From Agrobacterium vitis (GTDB lineage Bacteria; Pseudomonadota; Alphaproteobacteria; Rhizobiales; Rhizobiaceae), in the NCBI RefSeq assembly GCF_013426735.1, contig NZ_AP023273.1:496001-560000 (forward strand): 64,000 nucleotides of DNA, read 5' to 3'. Below the pieces are notes generated by a model. It did no database searches and was not told the DNA's origin. It was given only the letters and a program-made list of their open reading frames with translations. A program made the translations under genes and the position numbers. Below are positions 62,195-64,000 of the stretch, one piece after another (position 1 is the first letter of the stretch; every line of letters begins with the position of its first letter).

Positions 62195-63483
62195 TATCGA
62201 ACCCCAAGCAGCGTCGCCATGTAAGGCGAGATAAAGCGATTTTCTGGATCTATTTCTGATCTGATCTCCATTGCATCTTTAAATCGCGGATAGATGCCGA
62301 CCAGATCGGCAGCCCGCAGGTTATGCAATTTACCCCAATGTGGTCGCCCACCCCGCTTGCGGAACACAGCCTCCGCAGCAAGGAAGAACGCTGCCGGATT
62401 TTCACCGATGCCGTGATGAATGGCTATGGAACACGTGTCACGCTTGTAGAAGGGACTGAGCCAGAATTCGTCCCCTTTGACGCTGCGGACTTCAATGGGA
62501 AAGTAGATTTCCGGAAAGCGCTTCTCAATCAGTTCGATGATCTCCGCCAGAGCCCCCGCTCCCTCCTCAAACGGCAGATGATATTCCATTTCGTTGAACT
62601 TGGTCTGGCGGTCGGTGACATAGACCTTCATCCACTCACCCACGGCTTCCTCATCGGAAAGTTTCGCCATGGCATTGCCGATCAATTTGCGTCGCAAGCC
62701 GGGAAACCACCGCAGAAAGGTTCTGAGTTTCTTCAGCGTCGCAAGACCGTCTTCGTCCTCCGAGGTCACTTGAAAATCACCAGGCTCGTCAGTGATATCC
62801 AGTGTCTGAAAAAGCGCATGATTGGCAAAGGGAACAAAGAAAACCTCCGCCGATCGATGGGCTGACATCAGGGTTTCGAAGTTTTCAAGCGTATTACCGA
62901 TCGACAGCATTGTCCGCTTGCGGCGCAGATTATAAGCCGGGACATTCTGAAAGGTAACGGCAGTCAAGGCTCCGAAACTACCAAGCGTCACGCCGGTCGC
63001 ATGGATCATCTCGTCATCGCGTCCGGCTGTAAATTCCCGGTGCGTGCCGCGACCATCAATGAACTGCATGCCTTTCAGCAGGGTGTGATAAGCCCCCAGA
63101 CCCAGGCCCGAGCCATGCGTTGCCGTACCAAGGGCGCCGGCGACAGACTGCTTGTCGATATCGCCCATGTTAGGCAGTGCTTGACCGATCCCGGCGAGCA
63201 ATTCTGTGAGACTGCCAAGCTTCGTCCCTGCTCCAATCGTTGCTGTCAGAGCGTCACTGTCATGATCGATCAAACCGGATAGAGCCGACAGATCGACAAT
63301 TGTTCCAGGTGTCGAGACAAGCGGCGTAAATGAATGGCCCGAGCCAACGAGCCTTAGCGGTCCCGGCGCCGATCGGATCACGTCCTGTAGCTCTTCCTTG
63401 GTCCTGGGACGAAGAATTGCTTTCAGTTTGGTCTCCACGCTGCCCGACCAATTACTCCAAGACAGATTGTCGCCTGGAATCAT
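62194..63483 (-). CDS. FAD-linked oxidase, D-arabinono-1,4-lactone oxidase-like
   Basis: Flavoenzyme of 429 residues of the vanillyl-alcohol-oxidase family. The FAD-binding domain has LRPRTKEELQDVI and RLVGSGHSFTPL (residues 44-55; His50 could bind FAD covalently as in aldonolactone oxidases), GALGTATHGSG, and the C-terminal ALO domain has HHGIG, HWGKLH and RSEIDPENRFISPYM. It oxidises a sugar lactone or alditol with oxygen. It is the first gene of a two-gene operon and is divergent from a TetR-type regulator 204 bases away. Confidence 0.9.
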   Translation of the reverse strand: MIPGDNLSWSNWSGSVETKLKAILRPRTKEELQDVIRSAPGPLRLVGSGHSFTPLVSTPGTIVDLSALSGLIDHDSDALTATIGAGTKLGSLTELLAGIGQALPNMGDIDKQSVAGALGTATHGSGLGLGAYHTLLKGMQFIDGRGTHREFTAGRDDEMIHATGVTLGSFGALTAVTFQNVPAYNLRRKRTMLSIGNTLENFETLMSAHRSAEVFFVPFANHALFQTLDITDEPGDFQVTSEDEDGLATLKKLRTFLRWFPGLRRKLIGNAMAKLSDEEAVGEWMKVYVTDRQTKFNEMEYHLPFEEGAGALAEIIELIEKRFPEIYFPIEVRSVKGDEFWLSPFYKRDTCSIAIHHGIGENPAAFFLAAEAVFRKRGGRPHWGKLHNLRAADLVGIYPRFKDAMEIRSEIDPENRFISPYMATLLGVR

Positions 63484-63621
63484 CGTAACCTCCCCTGTTT
63501 ATAAGAGTCCTCTTTGGCCACGCCGATAGGCAAGCCTTGAGGCCATAGTCATGCAACTCCAATCATTTTCGCTTTCTCGCTATGCATCGGCATGCCATTT
63601 ATTATGGTAATTGAGAAAAGC

Positions 63622-63665
63622 TGACACTATGTCAATTTTTACTTTGGCGTATGTCACAAATTTGT
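63622..63665. promoter_or_regulatory. Candidate TetR operators between lactone oxidase and TetR genes
   Basis: Two dyads lie in the divergent region: TGACACTATGTCA (63622-63634, perfect 5-bp arms) and ACAAATTTGT (63656-63665, a perfect 10-base palindrome). The first contains TTGACA on the minus strand (63630-63635), a possible -35 of the oxidase operon, so a repressor there would block it. Confidence 0.4.
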
Positions 63666-63687
63666 CAACTCGAAAGCGGAGCACGCC

Positions 63688-64000
63688 ATGACGAGCGACC
63701 AAAAGGCATTGCGGAGGCAGCCCCGCCAGGAACGCAGCAGAGACCGTATTGACGATATCCTTTCGGCAGCAATGGAGCTCATTGGTGAAAAAGGCAGCGC
63801 CGCTGTCACCATGCGCGGCATTGCCACTGCAAGCGACATGTCTCTGGCGACGGTCTATCATTACTTTCCAAACAGAACCGCAGTCATCGCTACGCTTTTC
63901 GAGCGATATTCAAAGGGAACGCGCGAAGTCATCGATACGGCTCTTCAGGATATCAAGGATGCGTCTGGTATTGGCGATGCTGCCGAAATGATCGTTGATT
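63688..64000 (+). CDS. TetR family transcriptional regulator, 3'-truncated by window edge
   Basis: The first 104 residues are visible. The helix-turn-helix is complete: AAMELIGEKGSAAVTMRGIATASDMSLATVYHYFPNRTAVIATLFE covers about residues 28-73. ATG 63688 is chosen because protein-like sequence begins there; GCGGAG lies 7-12 bases upstream. The ligand domain continues beyond the window. It probably controls itself and the divergent lactone-oxidase/deaminase operon. Confidence 0.9.
   Translation, partial: MTSDQKALRRQPRQERSRDRIDDILSAAMELIGEKGSAAVTMRGIATASDMSLATVYHYFPNRTAVIATLFERYSKGTREVIDTALQDIKDASGIGDAAEMIVD

Overview
The window looks like chromosome (or chromid) of an alphaproteobacterium of the Rhizobiaceae (Agrobacterium / Allorhizobium / Rhizobium type). 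The basis is the GC-rich coding sequence with strong third-position bias, the rhizobial-type Pha (Mrp/Mnh) antiporter operon with fused A and B subunits, many ABC-import and catabolic operons under ROK, AraC and TetR regulators, and short ATGA-type overlaps between genes. This is inferred from gene content; no rRNA or other marker is present. I see no tRNA, rRNA, CRISPR array, insertion sequence or intact prophage.

Layout. 1-6226 (+): the end of a polyamine-type ABC importer (two permeases; the rest lies upstream) followed by a flavin oxidoreductase, a creatininase-family amidase, a questin-oxidase-like protein and an amidohydrolase. 6220-13426 (-): a convergent operon with a BMP-type nucleoside/nucleobase ABC importer, an amidase and a cytosine-deaminase-like enzyme, preceded by a RutR-like palindrome. 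Together these resemble two modules for uptake and hydrolysis of nitrogen-rich cyclic compounds. 13647-13901: a small Xre regulator. 14016-20025 (+): the six-gene Pha antiporter operon, whose first gene seems to need an ATT start. 20044-23203 (-): a LodA-like quinoprotein amino-acid oxidase with its LodB-like flavoprotein. 23620-29802 (-): a 2060-residue autotransporter adhesin built of fibronectin-III and Ig-like repeats, with almost identical 543-bp DNA repeats.

30199-31758 (+): a tail-collar protein, a DUF6916-like protein and a GNAT acetyltransferase. 31817-38641 (-): a Ugp-like ABC importer with a glycerophosphodiesterase and a metallophosphoesterase, divergent from a ROK repressor (38738-39880). 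39990-42417 (-): a membrane PQQ glucose dehydrogenase gene broken by one frameshift. 42754-43056: a YjdM/PhnA-domain protein. 43354-47701 (+): an ECF sigma factor, a membrane anti-sigma-like protein, a periplasmic metal-sensor-like protein and a DUF1800/DUF1501 pair, a compact regulated system of unknown purpose.

47812-56220 (-): a HAD hydrolase, an SDR, a DFR-like reductase, and a tight operon of FGGY kinase, class II aldolase, class III aminotransferase and a degenerate second aldolase that has lost its metal ligands, headed by an AraC regulator. 56671-60968 (+): an MFS transporter, a coniferyl-type aldehyde dehydrogenase and a FadL-type porin. 61028-63483 (-): a PLP fold-III deaminase/aldolase and a sugar-lactone oxidase, divergent from a TetR regulator cut by the window end.

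The strongest candidates for new biology are the ECF/DUF1800/DUF1501 operon, the kinase-aldolase-aminotransferase operon with its pseudo-aldolase, the LodA/LodB pair, and the flavoprotein/creatininase/questin-oxidase catabolic cluster.
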